A stretch of 64,000 bases of DNA from Yponomeuta sedellus (lineage: Eukaryota; Arthropoda; Insecta; Lepidoptera; Yponomeutidae): positions 7,012,516 through 7,076,515 of the forward strand of contig OW203734.1 of the NCBI GenBank assembly GCA_934045075.1, in the 5' to 3' direction. A program made the translations under genes and the position numbers. Each line of letters begins with the position of its first letter. Within the stretch, counting starts at the first letter, position 1. The notes below the pieces were generated by a model. That model did not search any database and was not told the origin of the DNA. It was given only the letters and a program-made list of their open reading frames with translations. This document shows, piece after piece, positions 63,309-64,000 of the stretch.

Positions 63309-63510
63309 CGTGGCTTAACGACTGCCATAACATGACAGCCGGCACCAATGGTTTAACGTATCTTGCGAAGCACTGAAGCGCTCGGAAAAAATGACACTAG
63401 CGGGAGTCACGGGACGGTCTTCCATCCTGCACCTGACCGCGATTGTTGTAGCTTAACTCAAGTGATTGATTCCAGCAACTCGGTTCGACTAGGCCACAAG
63501 CGCTGTGAGC
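63309..63510 (-). repeat. 5S-rRNA-like SINE, subfamily A, minus strand, 5' half only
   Basis: tggcttaacgactgccataa ... gcacctgaccgcg ... ttcgactaggccacaagcgc. The 3' half is missing. Confidence 0.65.
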
Positions 63511-63729
63511 GCTGAAGATATAATATGTTATATCAATTAATTTGCCAATCTCTAGATTATATGAGGTTTGCGTTTCATAAAGCTATGACATTGATATCTA
63601 TTAAAGTCACTTCATGACATTGGCTTTTATTAAGGTTCCCTTACTCTCGTACATTTCGTCGGAGTTTTTTCACAAATGTAAATGGAATCGTCTACCTACT
63701 GAACTGTTTTAACTGATGTGGCATATAAA

Positions 63730-63785
63730 AAAACTGGTCAAGAGCGAGTCGGGCCTCGGGCTTTGCAGGGTTCCGTAGGAGCGTC
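63730..63785 (+). repeat. Fragment of a common lepidopteran repeat
   Basis: actggtcaagagcgagtcgg gcctcgggctttgcagggtt ccgtagga, a short phrase widespread in moth and butterfly introns; class not known to me. Confidence 0.4.
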
Positions 63786-63837
63786 TTTGTCCACTTTATA
63801 GTTAAGCTTTTACTAACAATCAAAGTGATTTTCTGTT

Positions 63838-63930
63838 TGTGATGTCGTTGTTTCTGGTTCCCAAGACACAGGGTATCCTAGTGTGGGGCCAGAAGCAATG
63901 TATGTGCCAGTATGTAAATGTTATGTTATG
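63838..63930 (+). repeat. tRNA-Gly-like SINE, 5'-truncated
   Basis: gtgatgtcgttgtttctggt to gtatgtaaatgttatgttat; only the body and tail remain. Confidence 0.65.
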
Positions 63931-64000
63931 TTCTATGGAATTTGTACGAACTTTTCCTTTTATAAGTTGGTCGCCTATTACTCATTAACTTGTAAAGCCC

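Noticed and set aside
1..64000. CRISPR arrays, operons, bacterial ribosome-binding sites, rRNA operons
   Set aside because: None seen; the window is eukaryotic. The regularly repeated cctactagtaggtag block at 48760-48910 is a nested palindrome, not a CRISPR array.

Overview
The window is nuclear DNA of an insect, most likely a moth or butterfly (Lepidoptera). It is AT-rich, has introns with ordinary GT-AG boundaries, holds two split host genes, and is packed with mobile DNA typical of lepidopteran genomes: an errantivirus, a mariner element, a Copia element, RTE-like and CR1/Jockey-like LINE tails, tRNA-derived SINEs and 5S-rRNA-like SINEs. Nothing bacterial (operons, CRISPR arrays) is present. 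Family names rest on motifs read by eye; no database search was possible.

Host genes. (1) A complete muscle-type tropomyosin gene (Drosophila Tm2-like) lies on the + strand at 19283-27957. Five shared coding exons are followed by two alternative 83-nt last exons; either choice gives exactly 284 codons, the canonical tropomyosin length. An untranslated leader exon probably lies upstream, perhaps the GC-rich block ending at a good donor at 13823. (2) The first four coding exons of a single-pass membrane protein, probably a synaptotagmin, lie on the + strand at 29316-29364, 49413-49535, 52988-53160 and 53933-54084. Phases agree across every junction, and the last exon stops at what looks like the start of a C2A domain. 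The first intron is about 20 kb, and the gene continues at least towards and probably beyond the right edge.

Mobile DNA. Positions 3845-11147 (minus strand) hold a structurally complete errantivirus (Ty3/Gypsy with env). It has two 229-bp LTRs identical by eye, a CGTG target duplication, primer-binding site, polypurine tract, and open gag, pol and env frames with a -1 slippery site at the gag/pol overlap. The large synaptotagmin intron holds a damaged mariner (31685-32943) and a decayed Copia element (38124-43079, minus) whose right LTR was later split by a 3.2-kb LINE (39821-43030). About 16 copies of a repeat whose head resembles 5S rRNA are scattered through the window in two subfamilies.

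Unusual structure. A tRNA-like repeat family occurs at four loci, always as inverted pairs. The largest is a 555-bp near-palindrome at 48559-49113 carrying two divergent cloverleaf-competent tRNA-like units. A decayed tandem copy of synaptotagmin exon 3, acceptor included, lies just downstream of that exon. A small copy of the tropomyosin exon 1/intron 1 junction lies inside intron 1. Two foldback elements with unrelated arms share one central motif.

Layout: 1-3840 repeats without a recognised gene; 3841-11151 errantivirus; 11152-19226 repeats and the probable tropomyosin leader; 19227-28140 tropomyosin; 28141-29040 intergenic; 29040-64000 the synaptotagmin-like gene with repeat-filled introns.
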